Made by a program: the position numbers and the translations under genes. The notes below the pieces were generated by a model. That model saw only the letters and a list, made by a program, of their open reading frames with translations. It did not search any database and was not told the origin of the DNA. From NCBI GenBank assembly GCA_017437285.1, contig JAFSBM010000127.1, forward strand, positions 1 through 46,483: 46,483 nt of DNA, in the 5' to 3' direction. Of the stretch, positions 24,928 to 30,727 are shown in pieces. Numbering within the stretch: position 1 is the stretch's first letter; the number at the start of each line of letters is the position of its first letter. This DNA comes from Ruminococcus sp. (GTDB lineage Bacteria > Bacillota > Clostridia > Oscillospirales > Ruminococcaceae).

Positions 24928-25419
24928 ATGATTAGAAATTTTACAAAAGAAGACGCACAGGAAGTTTCAGACCTTGTTGCGTTGACTCTCAGAACTACAA
25001 ATATAAAGGACTATTCTGCGGAACGTATTGAAGCCGATATTCTCATATTCAATGCACAGTATCTCGTCAATCGTATGAGCTGGACAAATGGCTATGTTTA
25101 CTGCGACGGTGAGAAAATCGTAGGCTGCGGTTTTATCGGGAATTTCTGGGATAAAAAGGACGAAGCCTGCCTGTTTACGTTCTTTGTTCACCCTGATTAT
25201 CAGGGAAAAGGCATCGGCAGACAGCTTATAAATGCGGTGGAAAATGACGAGTATTTCCTCAATTCTAAGCGAATTGAAATCCCTGCTTCAATTACTGCTG
25301 TTGAGTTTTACCGCAAATTCGGCTATGACTACAAAAACGGCATAACTGAGCCTGATAATGAACAGCTGGTACGGCTGGAGAAGTTCAGAAATGAAAGCAT
25401 TATCTATGGAGTAAAATAA
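24928..25419 (+). CDS. GNAT-family N-acetyltransferase
   Basis: A 163-residue acetyl-CoA-dependent acetyltransferase. Motif A is clear: FFVHPDYQGKGIGRQLI (near residues 86-102), followed by the C-terminal strand AVEFYRKFGYDYKNG. The substrate is unknown. ATG 24928 has GAGGTG 4 nt upstream. A 57-bp piece of its 3' end (25333-25389) recurs at 29747-29803, where the reading frame ends right after the shared part. The last nine residues of this copy (NESIIYGVK) are therefore not in the second copy and may be newly acquired. Confidence 0.92.
   Translation: MIRNFTKEDAQEVSDLVALTLRTTNIKDYSAERIEADILIFNAQYLVNRMSWTNGYVYCDGEKIVGCGFIGNFWDKKDEACLFTFFVHPDYQGKGIGRQLINAVENDEYFLNSKRIEIPASITAVEFYRKFGYDYKNGITEPDNEQLVRLEKFRNESIIYGVK
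25333..25389 (+). repeat. 57-bp direct repeat, left copy (3' part of the GNAT gene)
   Basis: Matches 29747-29803 with two substitutions (T/C at 25347, G/A at 25379). It bounds a block of about 4.36 kb of small accessory genes, remnants and a purine permease. Confidence 0.9.
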
Positions 25420-25420
25420 T

Positions 25421-25660
25421 ATGGCTAGAATGACTTGTTCATGTGGAGAGTTGCTCTCAAATTCGACTGTTCCTAATGATGTTGAACTTTTTGTTTACAC
25501 AGGTGAAGAATGGGACGAAATTTTAAAATATGATACTATTGAAACATGGAAAATTCCTGCTCCTAAATATGAAGTGTGGAAATGTCCAAAATGCGAAAAA
25601 ATTTACGTCTTTAAAGATGGCGATAATGAAGCTATAAAGGTATATGTTCCGGAAAAATAA
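25421..25660 (+). CDS. Small Cys-pair protein, function unknown
   Basis: The 79-residue product has a CSCG element near residues 6-9 and a CPKCEKIY element near 55-62, which together could bind one zinc ion. Between them is an acidic stretch with VYTGEEWDEIL. It starts directly after the GNAT stop with GGAGTAAAATAAT upstream, so it is probably read from the same transcript. I do not recognise a named family. Its place at the edge of a block with toxin remnants makes an immunity-type role possible, but nothing in the sequence shows this. Confidence 0.75.
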   Translation: MARMTCSCGELLSNSTVPNDVELFVYTGEEWDEILKYDTIETWKIPAPKYEVWKCPKCEKIYVFKDGDNEAIKVYVPEK

Positions 25661-25664
25661 ACAC

Positions 25665-25693
25665 TTGCAATTAAAAATGCAATATGTTATAAT
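25665..25693 (+). promoter_or_regulatory. Promoter-like site ahead of the first HINT remnant
   Basis: TTGCAA (25665-25670) and TATAAT (25688-25693) with 17-bp spacing. The -10 area (TATGTTATAATATTTATAAAG) resembles the one at 28675-28695, as if one promoter segment had been copied. It would read into the remnant and the 118-residue gene. Confidence 0.55.
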
Positions 25694-25701
25694 ATTTATA
25701 A

Positions 25702-25811
25702 AGTCAGACGGCGGAATCAGCCTGTCACGAACTTTTTGAATCACCAATCAAGGTTTATAACTTTGAGATAGAGGATTTCCATACTTATTTTGTCGGCGAC
25801 ATGATGGTAGA
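25702..25811 (+). pseudogene. Remnant of a HINT (pretoxin/intein-type) domain, copy 1
   Basis: With no start codon, the frame after the stop at 25699-25701 reads SPIKVYNFEIEDFHTYFVGD (25741-25800). This matches the C-terminal HINT-domain signature KVYNFxVEDFHTYFVG found before the cleavage site in Rhs/WapA-type polymorphic toxins. The usual VLVHN end is replaced by MMVECV. No upstream toxin body is present, so this is a fragment left by deletion or by an immunity-cassette insertion. Confidence 0.8.
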
Positions 25812-25870
25812 GTGTGTCATCTTGATCAGAGTGGTAATTTATAAGCAAAATATAAAAGGATGTGTTTTTA

Positions 25871-26227
25871 ATGGAAAAAAACAGAATTGTAATTTTTAAG
25901 GAATTTTTAAATGAATTAAGAGAAATTTATTTAAAAAATGGCGAAGACGGTTTGATGAAGGATTATGACTGGGCTGTATATTTTTCAGATGATATGATTG
26001 AAAGTGAATCATCTTGCTGCGTTGCTGATGATGTTACAGTTGATGATGATGACGAAGAAATTTATCCTGAATTTGCCATAAATAATGATATGGAATATGT
26101 TGTTTATGGTGAGATAATCTGTGATGTACTTGCAAATTGTTTTATGCAGAATTCAAATTGTGAAGTTTCAGAAATGGTCGAAGCAATTAATTATTATTTG
26201 GAATATGATAATTACATGGACTTATAA
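25871..26227 (+). CDS. Acidic orphan protein, possible immunity protein
   Basis: The 118-residue product is acidic, with a run VDDDDEEIYPEF near the middle and no signal peptide or transmembrane segment. I do not recognise the family. ATG 25871 follows AAAGGA by about 10 nt. It sits immediately downstream of a HINT-domain fragment, the position normally taken by the immunity gene of a polymorphic toxin; small acidic proteins are common in that role. The function is inferred from context only. Confidence 0.65.
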   Translation: MEKNRIVIFKEFLNELREIYLKNGEDGLMKDYDWAVYFSDDMIESESSCCVADDVTVDDDDEEIYPEFAINNDMEYVVYGEIICDVLANCFMQNSNCEVSEMVEAINYYLEYDNYMDL

Positions 26228-26288
26228 AAAAGGGAAACTCTTGAAATCTCGTCTATAGTATGGACTGCATTTCTGCCATTTGGAAGTT

Positions 26289-26520
26289 GCGGAATCAATC
26301 AGGTACGAATTTCTTAATTGCCAATCAAGGTATATATTGCTCCACCAACTAAACCTTGCCGTCAAATACTCGGCATAAAGAAAATTTCTCTGCGTCAGAA
26401 AAACTTGAAATGCGGTAGCATTCCTGCATTTTTCTTCCTTGATAAATTTCCTTTCTGCCTTCGTCTTTTTGGCAAGGTATAATTGGTGGAGCAATAACTT
26501 TGAGGCAGAGTATTGTAGTG
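26289..26520 (+). pseudogene. HINT-domain remnant, copy 2, split by a MITE
   Basis: GCGGAATCA ... CCAATCAAGGTATATA (26289-26336) and TAACTTTGAGGCAGAG (26495-26510) align with copy 1 (25711-25772) once the inserted element is removed. The joined frame reads IKVYNFEAEY, close to IKVYNFEIED in copy 1. Homology fades after about 26512, just before the ribosome site of the next gene. Confidence 0.78.
26337..26494. mobile_element. 158-bp MITE with 24-bp terminal inverted repeats and TA target duplication
   Basis: The ends TTGCTCCACCAACTAAACC.. and ..GGTATAATTGGTGGAGCAA are 24-bp inverted repeats with two mismatches. The element is flanked by TA (26335-26336 and 26495-26496). Removing it with one TA restores CAAGGTATATAACTTTGAG, the same length as CAAGGTTTATAACTTTGAG in the intact remnant, so the insertion event is directly visible. 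TA duplication suggests mobilisation by an IS630/Tc1-mariner type transposase. No transposase is encoded. Confidence 0.92.
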
Positions 26521-26529
26521 GAGGAAATT

Positions 26530-26970
26530 ATGGATAGAACATTAGATGAAGTGTTATCGGTTGCTAAAGAAATGAGTTTAACGGTGTCGGTTTTATCTTC
26601 TGCTGAGGTTGAGAAGAAAATTGAAATAATCTATGAAAAATATATTGTTAAAAATCTCAAGACCACATTTCTATGGGAAGATTTGGCAGATGCAGAGCTT
26701 ATTAATGATAGTGACGGTTGGAGTTATATTGATAGTTTTGTTGGTGAAAATCATTGTTTATTGATGTTTAAGGAATTTGATAAATGGTTTGTTGTAGAAG
26801 TGAATTCAGGAAAAGATTTGAAAATATTACTTGAGGAAACATCTTCCTTTGAATTCTATGTCTTTGATGAAATTTTATCATATATTTTATGTTTTAGTCA
26901 TCACGATCAGCTTATAGGATGCGGAAAAGCTAAAACGTGGATAAAAACATTAAAGGGCATCTCTAAATAA
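26530..26970 (+). CDS. Orphan protein, possible immunity protein
   Basis: A 146-residue soluble acidic protein. The C-terminal half has an alternating pattern of hydrophobic strands (CLLMFKEFDKWFVVEV, FEFYVFDEIL) and ends HHDQLIGCGKAKTWI, which resembles small conserved proteins found beside polymorphic toxins (perhaps the DUF6756 group; from memory and unverified). ATG 26530 has GGAGGA 4 nt upstream. It lies just downstream of the second HINT remnant, so it occupies an immunity-gene position. Function is inferred from context. Confidence 0.65.
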   Translation: MDRTLDEVLSVAKEMSLTVSVLSSAEVEKKIEIIYEKYIVKNLKTTFLWEDLADAELINDSDGWSYIDSFVGENHCLLMFKEFDKWFVVEVNSGKDLKILLEETSSFEFYVFDEILSYILCFSHHDQLIGCGKAKTWIKTLKGISK

Positions 26971-26979
26971 TACGCCCTT
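26953..26979 (+). terminator. Weak hairpin overlapping the end of the orphan gene
   Basis: AAGGGC (26953-26958) pairs with GCCCTT (26974-26979), with the stop codon in the loop, then AAAAATT. The left arm is part of a 16-bp sequence (AAAGGGCATCTCTAAA, 26952-26967) repeated at 28691-28706. Confidence 0.4.
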
Positions 26980-27068
26980 AAAAATTCCCTAACAGGTTGA
27001 TATTGCACAATTGCAGGCAGGTGAATTTGGCTATTTATCCAAATCCCTTTATATTGCATTATATTTCC

Positions 27069-27097
27069 TTGATAAATTTCCCATTTTATGATATAAT
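27069..27097 (+). promoter_or_regulatory. Promoter of the purine permease gene
   Basis: TTGATA (27069-27074) and TATAAT (27092-27097) with 17-bp spacing, about 90 bp before the ATG. The 5' leader shows no purine riboswitch consensus. Confidence 0.7.
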
Positions 27098-27185
27098 TTT
27101 TGTGTCGCTTTTTTAAAGATGTATTGTTCGGGAAAAGGTTTGCACCGAGTTCTCGGCAAATATGGGAAACAAGGAGGAGTGAACA

Positions 27186-28550
27186 ATGCTTAATCGTTTG
27201 TTCAAACTAAAAGAAAACAACACCAATGTGAAAACCGAAGTAACCGCAGGTATCACGACCTTTATGACTATGGCGTATATTCTGGCGGTAAACCCCAGTA
27301 TTCTGGGCGATGCAGGTATGAATCCAACTGCTGTACTGCTGGCAACCTGTCTTGCGTCCTTTATCGGAACAGCCTGCATGGCATTTATGGCAAATATGCC
27401 CTTTGCCCTTTCAGCAGGTATGGGACTTAATGCTTTTCTCGCATATACCGTTGTAATCGGATTTGGATATTCGTGGCAGACAGCTTTGTTTGCGGTATTT
27501 ATCGAGGGTATAATATTCATTGTCCTTTCACTTACCAATGTAAGAGAGGCAATTTTCAACGCTATTCCCTTATCCCTTAAACACGCTGTATCCGTGGGAA
27601 TAGGCTTATTTATCGCCTTTATCGGCTTGCAGAATGCCGGACTTGCTGTTGATAATTCATCGACGCTTGTTTCTATTGTAAGTTTCCGTGAAAACTTCAC
27701 AACCTCAGGTATTTGTGCATTACTGGCGGTTATCGGAACATTCCTAACGGCTATACTTTATATAAAGAATTTCAAGGGTTCAATTCTTATCGGAATCCTT
27801 GCAACGTGGATTCTCGGCATACTTTGTCAGCTTACAGGAATTTACACAGTAGATGCTGAAAACGGTTACTATTCACTTCTTCCCACTTTTGCAATAACTG
27901 ATTTTTCAAGTCTTGGTGACACTTTCGGTCAGTGCTTTAAAATAGATTTCGGCAGCGTGGGCATTTTTAACTTCATTGTTATTATTTTCTCATTCCTTTT
28001 TGTTGACTTGTTTGATACACTTGGTACTCTTATTGGAGTTGCAACAAAGGCTGATATGCTTGATAAAGAGGGCAGACTGCCGAAAATCCGTCCTGCACTT
28101 CTTGCAGATGCAATTGCAACATCATCGGGAGCTGTTCTCGGAACTTCCACTACAACTACATTTGTTGAGTCCTCAGCAGGTGTTGCAGCAGGAGGAAAAA
28201 CAGGTCTGACAGCACTTACAACAGCTATTTTATTCTTGCTGTCAATGTTTTTTGCACCTATTTTCACAGCAATTCCGTCATTTGCAACTGCTCCTGCTCT
28301 GCTTGTTGTAGGATTTCTGATGTTCAGCAATATCGCAGAACTCAAACTTACAGAGGATAACTACACATCGGCAATTCCCGCATATCTTTGTATAATTGCA
28401 ATGCCTTTGTTTTACAGTATTTCCGAGGGTATTTCCATAGGCGTAATTTCCTATGTGCTTTTTAACCTTGTTTGCGGAAAGGCTAAAAAAGTAAATCCTG
28501 TAATGTATGTACTTGCGGTACTGTTCATTCTGAAATATATTTTCTTATAA
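27186..28550 (+). CDS. NCS2-type purine permease, AzgA (adenine/hypoxanthine/guanine) group
   Basis: A 454-residue inner-membrane transporter with about 12-14 helices. The N-terminus VKTEVTAGITTFMTMAYILA and the following NPSILGDAGM and MPFALSAGMGLNAFLAY blocks are typical of the AzgA/PbuG/PbuO branch, which imports hypoxanthine, guanine or adenine by proton symport. LFDTLGTLIGVATKADM and STTTTFVESSAGVAAGGKTG, near the C-terminal third, are further family motifs. GGAGGAG is 7 nt before the ATG. It has its own promoter and terminator. It is the only recognisable metabolic gene inside the block bounded by the GNAT duplication, so it may be a passenger or an older resident. Confidence 0.93.
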   Translation: MLNRLFKLKENNTNVKTEVTAGITTFMTMAYILAVNPSILGDAGMNPTAVLLATCLASFIGTACMAFMANMPFALSAGMGLNAFLAYTVVIGFGYSWQTALFAVFIEGIIFIVLSLTNVREAIFNAIPLSLKHAVSVGIGLFIAFIGLQNAGLAVDNSSTLVSIVSFRENFTTSGICALLAVIGTFLTAILYIKNFKGSILIGILATWILGILCQLTGIYTVDAENGYYSLLPTFAITDFSSLGDTFGQCFKIDFGSVGIFNFIVIIFSFLFVDLFDTLGTLIGVATKADMLDKEGRLPKIRPALLADAIATSSGAVLGTSTTTTFVESSAGVAAGGKTGLTALTTAILFLLSMFFAPIFTAIPSFATAPALLVVGFLMFSNIAELKLTEDNYTSAIPAYLCIIAMPLFYSISEGISIGVISYVLFNLVCGKAKKVNPVMYVLAVLFILKYIFL

Positions 28551-28554
28551 TTAT

Positions 28555-28592
28555 AAAACGGCAGGGTTTCAAAATGGAAATCCTGCCGTTTT
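28555..28592 (+). terminator. Terminator after the purine permease gene
   Basis: AAAACGGCAGGGTTTC (28555-28570) pairs with GAAATCCTGCCGTTTT (28577-28592), a 16-bp stem with one G-U pair. It is A/T symmetrical and could act in both directions. Confidence 0.88.
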
Positions 28593-28609
28593 GAATTGTG
28601 GCTCGCTTA

Positions 28610-28663
28610 GTTGATTTGCCATACTCTGTGTCGGCAGTTACAGCATTTAAAAGAATTGACATA
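28610..28663 (+). repeat. 54-bp direct repeat, left copy
   Basis: Identical to 29174-29227 except one T/C. It ends with the -35 box of the next promoter. The pair brackets the 129-residue orphan gene. Confidence 0.9.
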
Positions 28664-28684
28664 TGATGTGTATTATGTTATAAT
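28656..28684 (+). promoter_or_regulatory. Consensus promoter of the 129-residue orphan gene
   Basis: Perfect TTGACA (28656-28661) and TATAAT (28679-28684) with 17-bp spacing. The -35 box is the end of the 54-bp repeat. Confidence 0.8.
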
Positions 28685-28781
28685 GTTTATAAAGGGCATC
28701 TCTAAAGTCATTACAGTAATCGAGGAAATTTACTACGCAAAATAATGGAGTTTCAATATATGTAAGAAGGAGTTGGAAATT

Positions 28782-29171
28782 ATGGGAATAAGTGTTGTTT
28801 TACCTGAAATAGAAATACATACTACACCTTTAGAAGAATTATTTATTGATAGCAATTCAATAACTATATTTTTTGATGATATTAATGAAAATAGATATAA
28901 GATTATAGCGGAACCATATCAGGCTATAAATATTACGACAATTGATTGTGTTTCATGTAAAGAATATTATAATAGTTTTTGTTATCGTGATGGTATATTT
29001 CATAGGCATATTCTTCAAGTAGAGAATTCGGAACTTTTATGTTCCTTAATAAAAAAAACAAATGAGAAACGATTTTTAATGAATTCAAAGCATTATGTTT
29101 TACCATTACAAGATATAATAATCGAATTTTTGGCATATGATTTTAAAATTGAAAAAGCAGATAACATTTAA
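28782..29171 (+). CDS. Orphan protein between 54-bp direct repeats, possible immunity protein
   Basis: A 129-residue soluble protein, AT-rich in codon use, with no recognised motif. The ATG follows AAGGAG by about 9 nt, and a perfect consensus promoter lies about 100 bp upstream. The right copy of the 54-bp repeat begins 2 bp after the stop. Promoter plus gene plus repeat therefore form a unit of about 560 bp that could have been duplicated or inserted as a cassette. Neighbouring HINT remnants suggest an immunity origin, without direct evidence. Confidence 0.65.
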   Translation: MGISVVLPEIEIHTTPLEELFIDSNSITIFFDDINENRYKIIAEPYQAINITTIDCVSCKEYYNSFCYRDGIFHRHILQVENSELLCSLIKKTNEKRFLMNSKHYVLPLQDIIIEFLAYDFKIEKADNI

Positions 29172-29173
29172 TT

Positions 29174-29227
29174 GTTGATTTGCCATACTCTGCGTCGGCA
29201 GTTACAGCATTTAAAAGAATTGACATA
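29174..29227 (+). repeat. 54-bp direct repeat, right copy
   Basis: Matches 28610-28663 with one substitution. It carries TTGACA but no -10 box at the correct distance. The rest of 29228-29324 contains a TGAGGGA/TCCCTCA hairpin (about 29242-29263) and a T-rich stretch. Confidence 0.9.
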
Positions 29228-29324
29228 AATTCGGTTCACAATTGAGGGAAGTAAAACTCCCTCACAGCTTGATTGCCGATTGTGTTCTTTTTTGAGAATA
29301 TCTTATTTTGAAAGGTGATAAGAA

Positions 29325-29657
29325 ATGAATTTTTATATTGGAAATAGTATAGGTGAAATAAAATTTGACGATTATAATATCGAGTTTTCTGACGACCTCT
29401 TACAGTATATTTATAATCAACGCAAGCAGATATCAGTTGATTTAAGTGTATTATTTGAAATTGACCCATATTCAGATACTTTTTTAGAATATGAAAATGT
29501 TAAGGCATTAAGTGATATTTGTTCTTTAATTATTGAAGCTGATATTATTAAAGGTTATAATGATTACGATGAAGGCGTTGAAATGCTTGAGGATTTACTG
29601 CAAATAGCGGATTTAGCAGTATTAAATAAAAATGGTCTGGTTATTATAGGGGATTGA
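29325..29657 (+). CDS. Small acidic orphan protein, possible immunity protein
   Basis: A 110-residue, strongly acidic protein without signal peptide, membrane segment or recognised motif. GAAAGGTGATAAG lies just before the ATG. AT-rich codon use matches the other orphans of the block rather than the division genes. A terminator hairpin follows at 29691. An immunity-type function is suggested only by position. Confidence 0.62.
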   Translation: MNFYIGNSIGEIKFDDYNIEFSDDLLQYIYNQRKQISVDLSVLFEIDPYSDTFLEYENVKALSDICSLIIEADIIKGYNDYDEGVEMLEDLLQIADLAVLNKNGLVIIGD

Positions 29658-29690
29658 AAATCTTAATAATAATATATATCATTGAGTTTT

Positions 29691-29717
29691 GCAGTCAGTC
29701 CACCTGACCGCATTTTT
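29691..29717 (+). terminator. Terminator after the 110-residue orphan gene
   Basis: GCAGTCAG (29691-29698) pairs with CTGACCGC (29704-29711) with one mismatch, followed by ATTTTT. Confidence 0.65.
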
Positions 29718-29746
29718 CTTGCACATAATCCAAGTTCAATCACAGA

Positions 29747-29806
29747 AAAAACGGCATAACCGAGCCTGATAATGAACAGCTGGTACGGCTGAAGAAGTTC
29801 AGATAG
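29747..29806 (+). pseudogene. Duplicated 3' end of the GNAT gene (right copy of the 57-bp repeat)
   Basis: The frame reads NGITEPDNEQLVRLKKFR followed by TAG (29804-29806). It matches the C-terminal part of the acetyltransferase at 24928-25419 with one residue changed (E to K). No start or body of a gene precedes it. Confidence 0.88.
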
Positions 29807-29836
29807 TTTGTATGATTGATAAAAGAATTACAAAAA

Positions 29837-29865
29837 TTGACATTATACTGCATTTGTGGTATAAT
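29837..29865 (+). promoter_or_regulatory. Consensus promoter of the restriction-modification operon
   Basis: Perfect TTGACA (29837-29842) and TATAAT (29860-29865) with 17-bp spacing, 25 bp before the methyltransferase ATG. Confidence 0.82.
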
Positions 29866-29890
29866 GTAAGCAGAAAAAGGTGGTGAAAAT

Positions 29891-30727
29891 ATGAAAAAGA
29901 ATAAATTAGTTGCTCCTGTTTTAAAATGGGTTGGAGGCAAAAGACAGCTTTTAGATACGTTTGCTCCGTTGTTGCCTAAAAGAATTATATCCTATTGTGA
30001 GCCATTTATTGGCGGAGGAGCTATGCTTTTTCACCTTCAACCTAAAACTGCATATGTTAATGATATAAATAGTGATTTGATTCTTGTTTATAATGTAATA
30101 AAAAATGATGTTGAGAGTCTTATTAATACATTGTCCGAATTTAAAAACGAATCGGAATTTTTTTATTCTGTCAGAGATTGGGACAGAAGTAAGAAAAAAT
30201 ATGATTCTTTGACAGATGTTGAGCGTGCAGCAAGAATTGTATATCTTAACAAAACTTGTTTCAATGGTCTTTATCGTGTGAATAATGCTGGAGAGTTCAA
30301 TAGTCCTTTCGGAAGTTATAAAAATCCTAATATTGTTAATGCCCCTGTGCTTCGTGCTGTGAGTTCATATTTTAATACAGCCGACGTTCGATTGACCTCG
30401 ACTGATTATTATGAAATATTAAAAGATATTCCTAAAGGGACTTTTGTATATCTTGATCCTCCTTATGATCCGATTTCGGATACTTCAAATTTTACTGGTT
30501 ATTCTAAAGGCGGTTTTTCAAGAGAAGAACAAATCAGATTACGTGACTGCTGTGATGAACTCACAAAGCGTGGAATAAAGTTTATGCTTTCCAATTCCTC
30601 AACTGATTTTATACGTGATTTATATTCTGATTATAACATCCAGATTGTTCAGGCTAAACGTGCTATTAATTCTAATGCAAGTAAAAGAGGAAACGTTGAT
30701 GAAGTAGTGGTGAGAAATTATGAGTAA
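29891..30727 (+). CDS. DNA adenine-N6 methyltransferase of the D12 (Dam/DpnM) class
   Basis: A SAM-dependent enzyme that methylates adenine in DNA; the closest pattern is the GATC-specific Dam/DpnM group, though target specificity is not proven by sequence. The 278 residues show KWVGGKRQ (12-19), the SAM loop EPFIGGGAM (37-45), VNDIN (56-60) and the catalytic DPPY (189-192), followed by GGFSREEQIRL (207-217). The order is alpha class. GGTGG lies about 6 nt before the ATG. It overlaps the next gene by 8 nt, the normal layout for a protecting methylase made before its nuclease. Confidence 0.93.
   Translation: MKKNKLVAPVLKWVGGKRQLLDTFAPLLPKRIISYCEPFIGGGAMLFHLQPKTAYVNDINSDLILVYNVIKNDVESLINTLSEFKNESEFFYSVRDWDRSKKKYDSLTDVERAARIVYLNKTCFNGLYRVNNAGEFNSPFGSYKNPNIVNAPVLRAVSSYFNTADVRLTSTDYYEILKDIPKGTFVYLDPPYDPISDTSNFTGYSKGGFSREEQIRLRDCCDELTKRGIKFMLSNSSTDFIRDLYSDYNIQIVQAKRAINSNASKRGNVDEVVVRNYE

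Noticed and set aside
26222-26494. 90-residue minus-strand frame over the MITE
   Set aside because: It is explained by the non-coding 158-bp element and the HINT remnant; no transposase motif.
27098-27185. Purine riboswitch before the AzgA-type permease
   Set aside because: The leader lacks the conserved purine aptamer core and loop-loop elements, so only the promoter was called.
27113-27700. 195-residue minus-strand reading frame opposite the permease
   Set aside because: Antisense to a well-conserved transporter; no start signal or domain.
29174-29245. Toxin C-terminus encoded by the 54-bp repeat
   Set aside because: One frame reads VDLPYSASAVTAFKRIDI, but it has no start and no upstream extension, and the other copy stops early; too little to call a gene.
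25390-29746. Integrative element with integrase or prophage
   Set aside because: No recombinase, relaxase, capsid or replication gene is present between the flanking repeats.
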